Assembly: GCF_000935045.1 (NCBI RefSeq)
Contig: NZ_JYKS01000025.1
Coordinates: 17,242 to 81,241, forward strand
DNA length: 64,000 nt
From: Pseudomonas sp. 10-1B
GTDB lineage: Bacteria; Pseudomonadota; Gammaproteobacteria; Pseudomonadales; Pseudomonadaceae
Direction of reading: 5' to 3'
Position numbers and translations under genes: made by a program. A model generated the notes under the pieces. It was not told the DNA's origin, made no database searches, and worked only from the letters and a program-made list of their open reading frames with translations. Positions 48,014 to 56,697 of the stretch are shown piece by piece (positions within the stretch are counted from its first letter, which is position 1; every line of letters starts with the position of its first letter).

Positions 48014-49198
48014 ATGCACACCTCTCTCAGCCGCGCCCTGATCCTGCTGATGGCCACTGCCACCGGCCTGGCCGTGGCCAGCAACTACTATGCCCAACCG
48101 CTGCTGCACAGCATTGCCCAACAGTTCGGCCTGAGTACCGCCAGCGCCGGCAGCATCGTCATTGCCGCGCAACTCAGCTATGGCGCCGGCCTGTTGCTGT
48201 TGGCGCCACTGGGCGACCTGTTCGAGCAGCGCCGGCTGATTACCGTGATGACCGCCATTTCCGCCCTGGGCCTGGTGATCAGCGCCTGCGCGCCGAGCCT
48301 GCCGTGGCTGATCCTGGGTACTGCGCTGACCGGGCTTTTTTCGGTGGTGGCGCAGATCCTGGTGCCCATGGCCGCGACCCTGAGCGAGCCGCACCAGCGC
48401 GGGCGTGCGGTCGGCACGCTGATGAGTGGCCTGCTGCTGGGCATCCTGCTGGCCCGTACCGCTGCCGGCTTCATGGCCGAACTGGGCGGCTGGCGCAGCA
48501 TCTATGTGCTGGCCGCGGTGCTGATGGCCATCACCGCCGTCGCGCTGTACCGCAGCCTGCCGCAGCACCATAGCCATGCAGGGTTGAAATACCCGGCGCT
48601 GATCGGCTCGGTGTTCCGCCTGTTCCTCGAAGAACCGGTGCTGCGCCTGCGCTCGCTGCTCGGCCTGCTGGCGTTCAGCCTGTTCGCGCTGTTCTGGACA
48701 CCACTGGCCTTCCTGCTGGCGAAAGGCCCGTACCACTATTCGGATGCGGTGATCGGCCTGTTCGGCCTGGCCGGTGCGGCGGGTGCGCTGTCGGCCAACT
48801 GGGCCGGGCGCCTGGCCGACCGTGGCAAGGGTGCGCTGGGCACCACCGTGGGCCTGGTGGTATTGCTACTGTCGTGGCTGCCGCTGGGGTTCGCCGAGCA
48901 GTCGCTACTGGCCTTGCTGCTGGGCGTGCTGATGCTCGACCTGGCAGTGCAACTGGTACATGTAAGCAACCAGAACGCGGTGATCGCCCTGCGGCCAGAA
49001 GCGCGTACGCGGCTGAATGCCGGGTATATCACCTGCTATTTCATCGGCGGGGCGCTGGGGTCGCTGCTGGGGACGCAGTTGTTCCAGCACCAGGGCTGGA
49101 TGGGCATTGTGGTGGCGGGGTTGGTGATTGGTGCCTTGGCGTTACTGGCCTGGGGCTTGGCCGAGCGCAAGCGCAAAAACACATTGCAGGCCGCCTGA
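48014..49198 (+). CDS. MFS transporter, drug/metabolite efflux type
   Basis: 394 aa with 12 hydrophobic segments. Loop 2-3 motif LAPLGDLFEQRRLI (D-x-x-x-x-R-R) and segment 5 LLGILLARTAAGFMAE (motif C-like) indicate a proton-driven exporter. Resembles YnfM/Bcr-type MFS proteins. The specific substrate is unknown. No linked regulator; flanked by REP pairs on both sides. Confidence 0.9.
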   Translation: MHTSLSRALILLMATATGLAVASNYYAQPLLHSIAQQFGLSTASAGSIVIAAQLSYGAGLLLLAPLGDLFEQRRLITVMTAISALGLVISACAPSLPWLILGTALTGLFSVVAQILVPMAATLSEPHQRGRAVGTLMSGLLLGILLARTAAGFMAELGGWRSIYVLAAVLMAITAVALYRSLPQHHSHAGLKYPALIGSVFRLFLEEPVLRLRSLLGLLAFSLFALFWTPLAFLLAKGPYHYSDAVIGLFGLAGAAGALSANWAGRLADRGKGALGTTVGLVVLLLSWLPLGFAEQSLLALLLGVLMLDLAVQLVHVSNQNAVIALRPEARTRLNAGYITCYFIGGALGSLLGTQLFQHQGWMGIVVAGLVIGALALLAWGLAERKRKNTLQAA

Positions 49199-49212
49199 AA
49201 AATCTTTGTTGG

Positions 49213-49303
49213 ATGCTTCGCGGGCTCGCCCGCTCCCACAGGGATATCACAGGGCCTCAAGGCAGTGACAATCCTGTGGGAGCGGGCAAGCCCGCGAAGA
49301 GGC
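49213..49303. repeat. inverted REP pair
   Basis: TTCGCGGGCTCGCCCGCTCC (49217-49240) against GAGCGGGCAAGCCCGCGAAG (49279-49301). Confidence 0.88.
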
Positions 49304-49418
49304 ATCAGCCAGCGCGACAATGCACCGCACTACCCTCCGTCGCATGGCCGTTGACTTGCCAAGCCCGGCAGCGCTCAGTAGGCGCTGGTCAATGCCCAAT
49401 CCCTGACAGGACGACTTT

Positions 49419-49799
49419 ATGACAAGACTCACGGTGCAATCCGGCGATTTCTTGCAAGGTGAAGGCGAGTATCGCAACGGATCGCTCACACTCAAGACCC
49501 CCCGTAGCCCCTCCCCGGGCGAGCGGATTTCCTTGGCGCGCATCAGCGACCTCCGGCTGGCCAGCCTGGAGTCCAACCGCAGCCTGAGCAGTGCCCTGGG
49601 CTGGGGTGTGGCCGGAGCCTTGGTGGCAGGGCCGGTGGGGCTGCTGGCCGGGTTGTGGCTGGGTGGCAAGGAGGAAGAAGCCACCTTCCTCGCCACCTTC
49701 AAGGACGGGCGCAAGCTGATGGCCATTACCGATGGCAAGACCTGGTCGAAAATCGATGACAGCTGGCGGCAGCACAGGCGGCCGGCCAGCAAAGGCTGA
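49419..49799 (+). CDS. hypothetical protein with glycine-zipper segment, 126 aa
   Basis: AGGA seven bases before the ATG. Residues ~1-50 and ~95-126 look like a small beta domain (KDGRKLMAITDGKTWSKI), separated by a Gly/Ala-rich hydrophobic hairpin (WGVAGALVAGPVGLLAGLWLGG). No signal peptide. Ends before a strong terminator. Function not recognised. Confidence 0.82.
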   Translation: MTRLTVQSGDFLQGEGEYRNGSLTLKTPRSPSPGERISLARISDLRLASLESNRSLSSALGWGVAGALVAGPVGLLAGLWLGGKEEEATFLATFKDGRKLMAITDGKTWSKIDDSWRQHRRPASKG

Positions 49800-49833
49800 C
49801 TGAATATCGCCGGGCCTGGATCGTTTTATGTTG

Positions 49834-49861
49834 AAGGCGGCTGTAAGATGCCGCCTTTTTC
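49834..49861 (+). terminator. Rho-independent terminator
   Basis: AAGGCGGC-TGTAAGAT-GCCGCCTT then T-tract, 35 bp after the 126-aa gene. Confidence 0.9.
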
Positions 49862-49865
49862 ATGG

Positions 49866-49966
49866 CCTGTACTGGCCCTATCGCCGGCAAGCCAGCTCCC
49901 ACAGGGTCATCACAGGCTTGGGCATTGTGGTAATCCTGTGGCTTGCCGGCGATAGGGCCATTGCAG
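49866..49966. repeat. inverted REP pair, right copy partly deleted
   Basis: CCTATCGCCGGCAAGCCAGC (49876-49903) against a shortened CTTGCCGGCGATAGGGCCAT (49941-49962) that lacks the GGGAGC step. Confidence 0.85.
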
Positions 49967-49991
49967 GTGTCGCGCCTCCAGGAGCCCCCGC

Positions 49992-52124
49992 ATGCCCCCG
50001 CATCCCCCTCGCCTGCCCCTGAGCCTGCTCAGCCTGGGCCTGGCCCTGCATTGCCCCCATGTGCTTGCCGAAGACAGCGTGGTGCTGGCACCGCTGCAGG
50101 TGTCCGACAGCTACGCCAACGACGGCTACCAGGCACGCCAGGCAGCGGTGGGCGGCTTCCACGCCGCGCCATTGCTCGACACCCCGGCCTCGATCAGCGT
50201 GTTCAGCCAGCAACTGCTGGAAGACCGACAGGTGCGCAAGCTCAGCGAAGTGCTGCAAAGCGACGCCTCGGTAGGCGAAAGCTATGCCCCCATCGGCTAC
50301 TACGAAAACTTCAACGTGCGCGGCTTCGAGCTGAACGCGGCCAGTAGTTACCGCATCAATGGCCAGACCATCGCCGGCGAGCAGAACGTGGCCCTGGAAA
50401 ACAAGCAGCAGGTGGAATTGCTCAAGGGCCTATCCGGCTTGCAGAGCGGCGTGTCGGAGCCGGGCGGCCTGGTCAACTACGTGACCAAGCGTGCCGAAGA
50501 CGTGCGCAGCGTCACCGTATCGACCAACGAGCAAGGCGAACGCTACCTGGCCACCGACCTGGGCGGCTGGTTCGGCAGCGAGCGGCAGTTCGGCCTGCGC
50601 GCCAACCTGGCCCATAAAGACATCCGCTCCTACGTCGACCATGCCGACGGCAAGCGCGACTTCGCCTCGCTGGCCTTCGACTGGCAAATCAGCCCGGACG
50701 CCACCCTGCAGCTGGATGCTGAATACCAGCACCGCGAACAGCGCTCGGTCCCCGGCTACCAGCTGCTTGGCGGCACGGAGGTGCCCCATGGCATCGACCC
50801 GGATGACCGCCTGGCCTACCAGCACTGGGCCAAGCCAGTGCAGAACGACTCGCTGAACCTGGGCGGGCGCTTCGAGTACCGCTTCAACCAGGCCTGGACC
50901 GGCACCTTGAGTGCCTCGCGCAGCAAGGTGGTGATCGATGACTACAGTTCGTTTGCCTGGGGTTCGAGCGAAGGCGCGTTTTTCGGCAGCAATGGCGACT
51001 ATGACATCTACGACTTCCGCAGCCCCGACGATACCCGCCGCACCGATGAGGCACAGGCCATGCTCAGCGGGCGTTTCGATGCGCTGGGCGTGGGGCATGA
51101 GCTGAGCGTGGGCAGCAGTGCGCAGCGACGCACCCTCGATCAGCGCCCTTACTACAACGAATGGCTCGGCACCGGCAACATCCACACCGGCGCCCCTGCC
51201 TTCGCCCCGTCCGACAAACCCATTGGCGCCAGCGAGCGCCGCCTGGACAGCCGCCAGTATGGCCTGTTCATCAGCGACCGCATCAGCTTCAACGAGCAAT
51301 GGCAGACTGTACTGGGTGCCCGTGAAGTGCGCCTGGATGAAAAGACCTGGGACGAGAACGGCGTGGCCGGGCGGCATACCCGTCAGTACGAGTTGCTGCC
51401 CAATGCCGCGCTTATCTACAAACCGCAGGCAGATACCACGGTATATGCCAGCTACTCCAAGGGGTTGTCCGCGGGCGGTACTGCGCCCTGGTTCGCCAGC
51501 AACGCTGCGCAAATCCTCGCGCCCACCACCTCCCACCAGCTGGAACTGGGCCTCAAGCACGACTGGCAAGGCCTGAGCTTCAGCGCCGCACTGTTCCAGA
51601 TTCGCCAGGCATACCAGTACGCGCGCCCGGATGGTGCCGGCAACTTCACCTACGTGCAGCAAGGCCAGCAGAAGAACACCGGCCTGGAACTGGGCGCCAG
51701 CGGCTGGGTGACCCAGAACCTGCAGGTGCAGGCCAGCGCCGCGGCCATTCGGGCTCGAGTGCAAAACAGCGGCACCGAGGCCTATGAAGGCCACCAGGCG
51801 ATCAACGTGCCCAAGTTGCGGGCGGCGCTGCAGGCCGAATACACCTTGCCGCTAGCAGGGCTGGCACTGCTGGGCGGGGCGCGCTACAGCGCCAGCAAGT
51901 ATGCGAGCCAGGCGGGCAATGTGGAGGTGGGTGGATATACCGTGTTCGATGTAGGCAGCCGCTACCGCACGCACATCGGCGGGTATGACACGGTGCTGCG
52001 GCTGACGGTGGATAACCTGTTCGACAAGCGCTACTGGCGCGATGTGGGGGATTACCTTGGGGACAACTACCTGTTCCAGGGGGCGCCACGCACCGCTCGG
52101 CTGTCGGCTTCGGTCAGCTTTTGA
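49992..52124 (+). CDS. TonB-dependent siderophore receptor
   Basis: 710 aa. Signal peptide (SLLSLGLALHCPHVLA), no STN signalling domain, a TonB-box-like start (DSVVLAPLQVSD), plug domain (ISVFSQQLLEDRQVRKLSEVLQ, NVRGFELN) and a 22-strand barrel ending in the outer-membrane signature VSF. The FhuA/FpvA-like plug suggests ferric-siderophore uptake, but the absence of STN argues against cell-surface signalling of its own expression. The ligand is unknown; no sigma or biosynthesis genes nearby. AGGAG RBS. Confidence 0.93.
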   Translation: MPPHPPRLPLSLLSLGLALHCPHVLAEDSVVLAPLQVSDSYANDGYQARQAAVGGFHAAPLLDTPASISVFSQQLLEDRQVRKLSEVLQSDASVGESYAPIGYYENFNVRGFELNAASSYRINGQTIAGEQNVALENKQQVELLKGLSGLQSGVSEPGGLVNYVTKRAEDVRSVTVSTNEQGERYLATDLGGWFGSERQFGLRANLAHKDIRSYVDHADGKRDFASLAFDWQISPDATLQLDAEYQHREQRSVPGYQLLGGTEVPHGIDPDDRLAYQHWAKPVQNDSLNLGGRFEYRFNQAWTGTLSASRSKVVIDDYSSFAWGSSEGAFFGSNGDYDIYDFRSPDDTRRTDEAQAMLSGRFDALGVGHELSVGSSAQRRTLDQRPYYNEWLGTGNIHTGAPAFAPSDKPIGASERRLDSRQYGLFISDRISFNEQWQTVLGAREVRLDEKTWDENGVAGRHTRQYELLPNAALIYKPQADTTVYASYSKGLSAGGTAPWFASNAAQILAPTTSHQLELGLKHDWQGLSFSAALFQIRQAYQYARPDGAGNFTYVQQGQQKNTGLELGASGWVTQNLQVQASAAAIRARVQNSGTEAYEGHQAINVPKLRAALQAEYTLPLAGLALLGGARYSASKYASQAGNVEVGGYTVFDVGSRYRTHIGGYDTVLRLTVDNLFDKRYWRDVGDYLGDNYLFQGAPRTARLSASVSF

Positions 52125-52129
52125 GATTT

Positions 52130-52266
52130 TGGGGCCGCTTTGCGGCCCATCGCCGCGGTTCGTCGCCACGACAAGCCAGCTCCCACAGGGACCGCGCAGT
52201 ACTTGAGACCGGCGCGGTCCCTGTGGGAGCTGGCTTGCCGGCGATGGGCTGCGCAGCAGCCCCCAA
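52130..52266. repeat. inverted REP pair, mixed type
   Basis: GGGGCCGCTTTGCGGCCCAT (52130-52150), an irregular left REP with GACAAGCCAGCTCCCACAGG, and the right copy TGGGAGCTGGCTTGCCGGCG with GGGCTGCGCAGCAGCCCC (52222-52264). Confidence 0.85.
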
Positions 52267-52270
52267 AAGC

Positions 52271-52302
52271 AAAAAGCCCCCGGGCTTTTCAGCGCGGGGG
52301 CT
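52271..52302 (-). terminator. tRNA-Ser terminator
   Basis: AGCCCCCG...CGGGGGCT stem (minus strand) followed by TTTTTGCTTTT, 13 bp after the tRNA. Confidence 0.85.
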
Positions 52303-52314
52303 CTTCGTAGAATG

Positions 52315-52404
52315 TGGCGGTGAAGAAGGGATTTGAACCCTTGATACGATTTCTCGTATACACACTTTCCAGGCGTGCTCCTTCGACCACTCGGACACTT
52401 CACC
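52315..52404 (-). tRNA. tRNA-Ser(GGA)
   Basis: 90 nt with encoded CCA. Acceptor GGTGAAG pairs with CTTCACC, the anticodon loop has GGA (CCTGGAAAG), and there is a long type II variable arm (TATACGAGAAATCGTATC). Confidence 0.97.
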
Positions 52405-52442
52405 GTTTTCTCTTCAAGCCTTTCAGCCTGTCGAGGCGCGCT

Positions 52443-52471
52443 AATTTAGTGGAAGGTCTTTCCTTTGGCAA
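52443..52471 (-). promoter_or_regulatory. sigma70 promoter of tRNA-Ser
   Basis: Minus strand TTGCCA (52466-52471), 17-bp spacer, TAAATT (52443-52448), then a GC-rich AGCGCGCC discriminator. Confidence 0.78.
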
Positions 52472-52603
52472 GCATTTTTTTCAAATTTTTCATGCATTTG
52501 CATTTAGGCCGCGGTGAACGCTGACCGACCAGTCAGCCTTGCTGCTTTACCTGGCCCACGGCGCTGGGTAACGTCGTCGCCACGCCAACAAAAGGACTCT
52601 GCC

Positions 52604-53293
52604 ATGAGCGAGCTGATTACCTACCATGCCGAAGACGGCATCGCCACCCTGACCCTGAACAACGGCAAGGTCAACGCCATCTCGCCGGACGTCATCAGCG
52701 CCTTCAACGCCGCGCTCGACCGCGCCACCGAGGAGCGTGCGGTGGTGATCATCACCGGGCAGCCGGGCATTCTGTCTGGCGGTTACGACCTCAAGGTGAT
52801 GACCAGCGGCCCCAAGGAAGCGATCGGCCTGGTCACCGCCGGCTCCACCCTCGCCCGCCGCCTGCTGTCGCACCCGTTCCCGGTAGTGGTCGCCTGCCCG
52901 GGCAATGCCGTGGCCAAGGGCGCCTTCCTGTTGCTGTCGGCCGACTACCGCATCGGCGTCGAAGGGCCGTACAAGGTGTGCCTGAACGAAGTGCAGATCG
53001 GCATGACCATGCACCATGCCGGCATCGAGCTGGCCCGCGACCGCCTGCGCCGCGCGGCCTTCCAGCGCTCGGTGATAAATGCCGAGGTGTTCGACCCGCA
53101 CGGCGCGGTGGATGCCGGTTTCCTCGACAAGGTGGTGCCGGCCGAGCAGTTGCAGGACGCGGCACTGGCTGTGGCGCGGGAGCTGAAGAAGCTGAATATG
53201 CTGGCGCACAAGAACACCAAGCTGAAGGTGCGCAAAGGGCTGCTGGAGGCGCTGGACAAGGCGATCGAGCTGGACCAGCACCATATGGGTTGA
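52604..53293 (+). CDS. crotonase-fold protein (enoyl-CoA hydratase/isomerase family)
   Basis: 229 aa from ATG 52604 (MSELITYHAEDGIATLTLNN). Crotonase signatures: oxyanion-hole region SGGYDLKVM and GNAVAKGAFLLLSADYRIG (the usual G-G-G is replaced by AKG), and NEVQIGMTMHHAG at the active-site helix. Shorter than the ~260-aa hydratases, and the first catalytic Glu position is atypical, so the reaction is uncertain. The start chosen has AAGGA upstream. Monocistronic. Confidence 0.88.
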   Translation: MSELITYHAEDGIATLTLNNGKVNAISPDVISAFNAALDRATEERAVVIITGQPGILSGGYDLKVMTSGPKEAIGLVTAGSTLARRLLSHPFPVVVACPGNAVAKGAFLLLSADYRIGVEGPYKVCLNEVQIGMTMHHAGIELARDRLRRAAFQRSVINAEVFDPHGAVDAGFLDKVVPAEQLQDAALAVARELKKLNMLAHKNTKLKVRKGLLEALDKAIELDQHHMG

Positions 53294-53302
53294 CCTTACC
53301 GA

Positions 53303-53403
53303 CGTCTTCGCGGGTAAACCCGCTCCTACAGGATTACCTGTGCCTTCAGGTTTGCGTTATCCCTGTAGGAGCGGGTTTACCCGCGAAAGGGCCAGCACAG
53401 GCT
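53303..53403. repeat. inverted REP pair, GGGTAAACCC type
   Basis: CTTCGCGGGTAAACCCGCTC (53306-53334) against GAGCGGGTTTACCCGCGAAA (53370-53398). Confidence 0.9.
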
Positions 53404-53473
53404 TACACCGGTGTTTGCCCCAACCAGTGCACACCCGTACACTGCCCGGCGACTGTCTGGTGTGAGTCGTACC

Positions 53474-54193
53474 ATGCTTTATTCATTGCGCATGTTCCTG
53501 CTGGCGCTGCATTTCCTTGCGGTTGGCGCCGTGGGCCTGATCATTGGCCTGTGCCGCCCCTTCAACCCCGACAACAGCCGCATGTTCGCCCGCCTCTACA
53601 GCGTGCCGGCCACCTGGCTGCTGCGCATCAAGGTCAAGGCCGAGGTCGGCCCGCTGTGGGACCAGCCACCCGGTTGCGTGATCGTCGCCAACCACCAATC
53701 CAACTTCGACCTGTTCGTGCTGGGCCAGGTGGTGCCACAACGCACCGTGGCCATTGGCAAGAAGAGCCTGGGCTGGATCCCGCTGTTCGGCCAGTTGTTC
53801 TGGCTGGGCGGCAACGTGCTGGTCGACCGCAAGAACGCCTACCAGGCGCGCAAGGCGCTGCAGAAGACCACCCGGGTGCTGCAGGACGACACCTCGATCT
53901 GGATTTTCCCCGAAGGCACGCGCAACGCCAGCGAACATTTGCTGGCGTTCAAGAAAGGCGCGTTCCACATGGCCATCGAGGCCGGCGTGCCGATCGTGCC
54001 GGTGTGCGTCAGCCGCTATGCCGGGCGCCTGAGCCTGAACAGCTGGCGCCAGCGCACGGTGATCGTGCGCTCGCTGCCGCCGATCGCCACGGCCGGCATG
54101 ACCCTGCAGGACCTGCCGGCGCTGATCGAGCAGTGCCGGGGGCAGATGCAGCAGTGCATTGACCGCATGGACGGGGAGCTGGCCAAGAGCTAG
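53474..54193 (+). CDS. plsC: 1-acyl-sn-glycerol-3-phosphate acyltransferase-like
   Basis: 239 aa from ATG 53474 (MLYSLRMFLLALHFLAVGAV). N-terminal membrane helix, then the acyltransferase box ANHQSNFDLF (H-x4-D), substrate motif FPEGTRN and PIVPVCVS. It acylates lysophosphatidic acid or related lysolipids at the inner membrane. Pseudomonads carry several paralogues, so the exact acceptor is uncertain. Confidence 0.9.
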   Translation: MLYSLRMFLLALHFLAVGAVGLIIGLCRPFNPDNSRMFARLYSVPATWLLRIKVKAEVGPLWDQPPGCVIVANHQSNFDLFVLGQVVPQRTVAIGKKSLGWIPLFGQLFWLGGNVLVDRKNAYQARKALQKTTRVLQDDTSIWIFPEGTRNASEHLLAFKKGAFHMAIEAGVPIVPVCVSRYAGRLSLNSWRQRTVIVRSLPPIATAGMTLQDLPALIEQCRGQMQQCIDRMDGELAKS

Positions 54194-54201
54194 GCCGCCT
54201 G

Positions 54202-54300
54202 TGTTGGCCTCTTCGCGGGCTTGCCCGCTCCCACAGGGCCCCCACAATGCCTGAAGCTGTGGTGACCCTGTGGGAGCGGGCAAGCCCGCGAAGAAGCCAA
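54202..54300. repeat. inverted REP pair, CGGGCTTGCCCG type
   Basis: CTCTTCGCGGGCTTGCCCGC (54208-54236) against GCGGGCAAGCCCGCGAAGAA (54272-54297). Confidence 0.9.
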
Positions 54301-54385
54301 CACCGATTCCAGCTTCCGCAGGTTGCTCTCAAGCCAGGTACGGCCCAAGCTGTACCCCGTGTTCAACCGGAAAAAGCGGACAACC

Positions 54386-55357
54386 ATGGGGCGAGTCGTG
54401 GCATCGGCGGTGTACAGCGCCGGCAGGAAGGTCACCAACATCAGCATCGACGAAGGCAGCGAGTGGGCACGCAAGCCGGGGCATTTCGTGTGGATCGGCC
54501 TGGAAGAGCCCAACGCCGAGGAACTGGCCAACCTGCAGCGCCAGTTCAACCTGCACGAACTGGCCATCGAAGACGCCCTGGAAAAGCACAGCCGGCCCAA
54601 GCTGGAAACCTTCGGCGACGCCCTGTTCATCGTCACCTACTCGCCGGTACGCCACGAAGGCAAGCTGGAGTTCATCGAAACCCACATCTTCGCCGGCAAT
54701 GGCTACATCATCACCTGCCGCAACGGCCACTCCAAGTCCTACGCCCTGGTGCGCCAGCGCTGCGAGGCTCGGCCGTTGTTGCTGGAGCACGGCGAAGACT
54801 TCGTGCTGTATGCCCTGCTCGACTTCGTGACCGAGAACTACCAGCCGGTCAGCGAGGCCATTCATGGCGAGATCGAAGAGCTGGAGCAAAGCGTGCTCGG
54901 CGGTTCGTTGCAGGAGGACGACATCCGCCGCCTGCACAGCCTGCGCCGCGACATCCTGCGCCTGCGCCGCTACGTGGCGCCGATGGTGGAAGTGAGCGAA
55001 GAGCTGCAGCGCCTGAGCTTCCCGTTCATCGACAAGAACATGCGGCCGTACTTTCGCGATGTGCAGATCCACGTGACGCGGCAGATGGAAGACCTGGCCA
55101 GTATCCGCGACATCGCCAGCCAGACCATCGAGATCGGCATGCTGCTGGAGTCATCGCGGCAGAGCATCGTGCAGCGCAAGTTCGCGGCCTGGGCGGCGAT
55201 CCTGGCGTTCCCCACGGCGATTGCCGGGATTTATGGGATGAACTTCCAGAACATGCCGGAACTGGGCTGGCACTATGGATATTTTGGGGTGCTGGGGGTG
55301 ATTGTGGCGGGGTGTACCGGGCTGTATGCCAGCTTCAAGAAATCGGGCTGGCTGTGA
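54386..55357 (+). CDS. corA: CorA-family magnesium/cobalt transporter
   Basis: 323 aa from ATG 54386 (MGRVVASAVYSAGRKVTNIS); an in-frame TTG at 54323 would extend it without support. Large cytoplasmic domain with a long helix, then TM1 ending in the GMN selectivity motif (IYGMNFQNMPELG) and TM2. The sequence fits the CorA branch that transports Mg2+, Co2+ or Ni2+ passively. The C-terminus is basic (KKSGWL). Confidence 0.93.
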   Translation: MGRVVASAVYSAGRKVTNISIDEGSEWARKPGHFVWIGLEEPNAEELANLQRQFNLHELAIEDALEKHSRPKLETFGDALFIVTYSPVRHEGKLEFIETHIFAGNGYIITCRNGHSKSYALVRQRCEARPLLLEHGEDFVLYALLDFVTENYQPVSEAIHGEIEELEQSVLGGSLQEDDIRRLHSLRRDILRLRRYVAPMVEVSEELQRLSFPFIDKNMRPYFRDVQIHVTRQMEDLASIRDIASQTIEIGMLLESSRQSIVQRKFAAWAAILAFPTAIAGIYGMNFQNMPELGWHYGYFGVLGVIVAGCTGLYASFKKSGWL

Positions 55358-55359
55358 AG

Positions 55360-55472
55360 GCCTCTTCGCGGGCAAGCCCGCTCCTACATAGGAGCGGGCT
55401 TGCCCGCGACACCGGCACAACCGGTGCCAGCTACCGCCTCGCCTGCTTCGCGGGCAAGCCCGCTCCTACAAA
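55360..55472. repeat. REP cluster overlapping the 3' end of the amidotransferase gene
   Basis: Two adjacent inverted copies (55363-55386 and 55392-55411) plus a third (55443-55470) that lies inside the coding frame of the minus-strand gene. Confidence 0.9.
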
Positions 55473-56165
55473 GCGCAACATCCACTCCCCCACCAGGTCG
55501 CCCTGGTGCTCGGTGGCCAGGCTGGCCACGGCCTTGTGGTACACCTCGTCCCCCAGGTACTCCTGGCGTGCATCGAGCAGCGCCCGGGAGTAGTCGTGCA
55601 CGAACTCCGGGTGCCCCTGGAAACACAGCACCTGGTCACGAATGTGGTACGCCGCATTCGGGCAGAAATCGCTGGAGGCGATCACCGTGGCGCCTTCCGG
55701 CAATTCGGTCACCTGGTCCTGGTGGCTGATCAGCAGGGTCAGCTCCGACACCTCCGGGTCCATCCACGGCGCATGGGCCGCCAGCGAGTAGCGGTGGATG
55801 CCCACGCCCCAGCCCTGCGCGGCACGCTCGGCCTTGCCACCCAGGGTCAATGCCAGCAGTTGATGGCCAAAACACACACCCAGCAGCTTCTCGCCACGCT
55901 CGTACAGTTTCAGCAGGTAGGCCTTGAGCGTCTGGATCCAGGGGTCTGAACCGAACGAATCGGCCTTGCTGCCCGTCACAAGGTAGGCATCGAACACTTC
56001 ATCGTCGGCGGGATAGTCGCCGTTCATCACGTTGTACACACTAAATTCGGCGGCGATCGGCTGACGCGAGAAGAGCTGCTCGAACATCCTGCCGTAGCCC
56101 TGGTACTGCGCGGTCAACTCCGGTCGCAGGACATCGGTTTCAAGGATGCAGATGCGTAACGACAT
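55431..56165 (-). CDS. class I glutamine amidotransferase (GMP synthase-like)
   Basis: 244 aa from ATG 56165 (MSLRICILETDVLRPEL). Nucleophile elbow GVCFGHQLLA and the catalytic His/Glu in CFQGHPEF; the triad is complete. Stand-alone GATase domain of the YfeJ/GMP-synthase-like type, often hydrolysing gamma-glutamyl compounds. The last ~11 residues (GAGLPAKQARR) are encoded by a REP element that also supplies the stop, so the C-terminus is newly acquired. Confidence 0.9.
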   Translation of the reverse strand: MSLRICILETDVLRPELTAQYQGYGRMFEQLFSRQPIAAEFSVYNVMNGDYPADDEVFDAYLVTGSKADSFGSDPWIQTLKAYLLKLYERGEKLLGVCFGHQLLALTLGGKAERAAQGWGVGIHRYSLAAHAPWMDPEVSELTLLISHQDQVTELPEGATVIASSDFCPNAAYHIRDQVLCFQGHPEFVHDYSRALLDARQEYLGDEVYHKAVASLATEHQGDLVGEWMLRFVGAGLPAKQARR

Positions 56166-56697
56166 AGGGATGTTCCTGAACGACATGAGGGTGGAATTTG
56201 CTGTAAAGACTGACGCGAAAGGCCCGTACAAGCAAGTAGGCTGCACTGACGAACGGTCATATTCTGTCGCTGCCCTGCTGACACTTGCGCCACCGTCTAG
56301 TCAGAGCATGCCAGCCAGCTGGCACTTGGCCTCATAGCCAGACGAAATCACAGATCCGTCTTTTTAGAACAAAGGGTTCTCAAGCATGGATGACACGCAC
56401 CCTACTGTTGGTTGTATATCCATTTTTCAAGAGAGGCAGGCAGTTCAGGCGCCACACGACGCTACTGCGATCGACCCGAAGCGCGACAAGGAAGCCAACG
56501 GGTATTCAGGAATAACAACAAGAAGGCGGTCCGCCATGTTCAGACAATCGAAAATTCGCCAAGCTGGGCTCATTCTCTTCGCCACGACTTTGCTGCTGAT
56601 CCTGCCGAACCTGACACGTTTGTTCGGCTGACTGCAACTGTGGCGCCAACTGGCAGCGCACAGGTAACCTGCCGGCCTTGATGGTCGGAGATTACCC
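56166..56697 (+). other. 532-bp gap with hairpin and a small ORF
   Basis: Contains a TGCCAG/CTGGCA hairpin at 56309-56324 and a candidate small gene at 56536-56631. An upstream in-frame ATG at 56386 (MDDTHPTVGC) lacks an RBS. No other gene or REP seen, which is unusual here given how REP-dense the other gaps are. Confidence 0.5.
56536..56631 (+). CDS. candidate 31-aa membrane peptide
   Basis: MFRQSKIRQAGLILFATTLL onward to LFG: a basic N-terminus, a single hydrophobic helix (~11-27) and a short tail, the classic small single-span membrane protein. AAGGCGG upstream may be a weak RBS. It ends 66 bp before the cytochrome gene and may be co-transcribed. No homolog recalled; status as a gene is unproven. 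Confidence 0.45.
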   Translation: MFRQSKIRQAGLILFATTLLLILPNLTRLFG

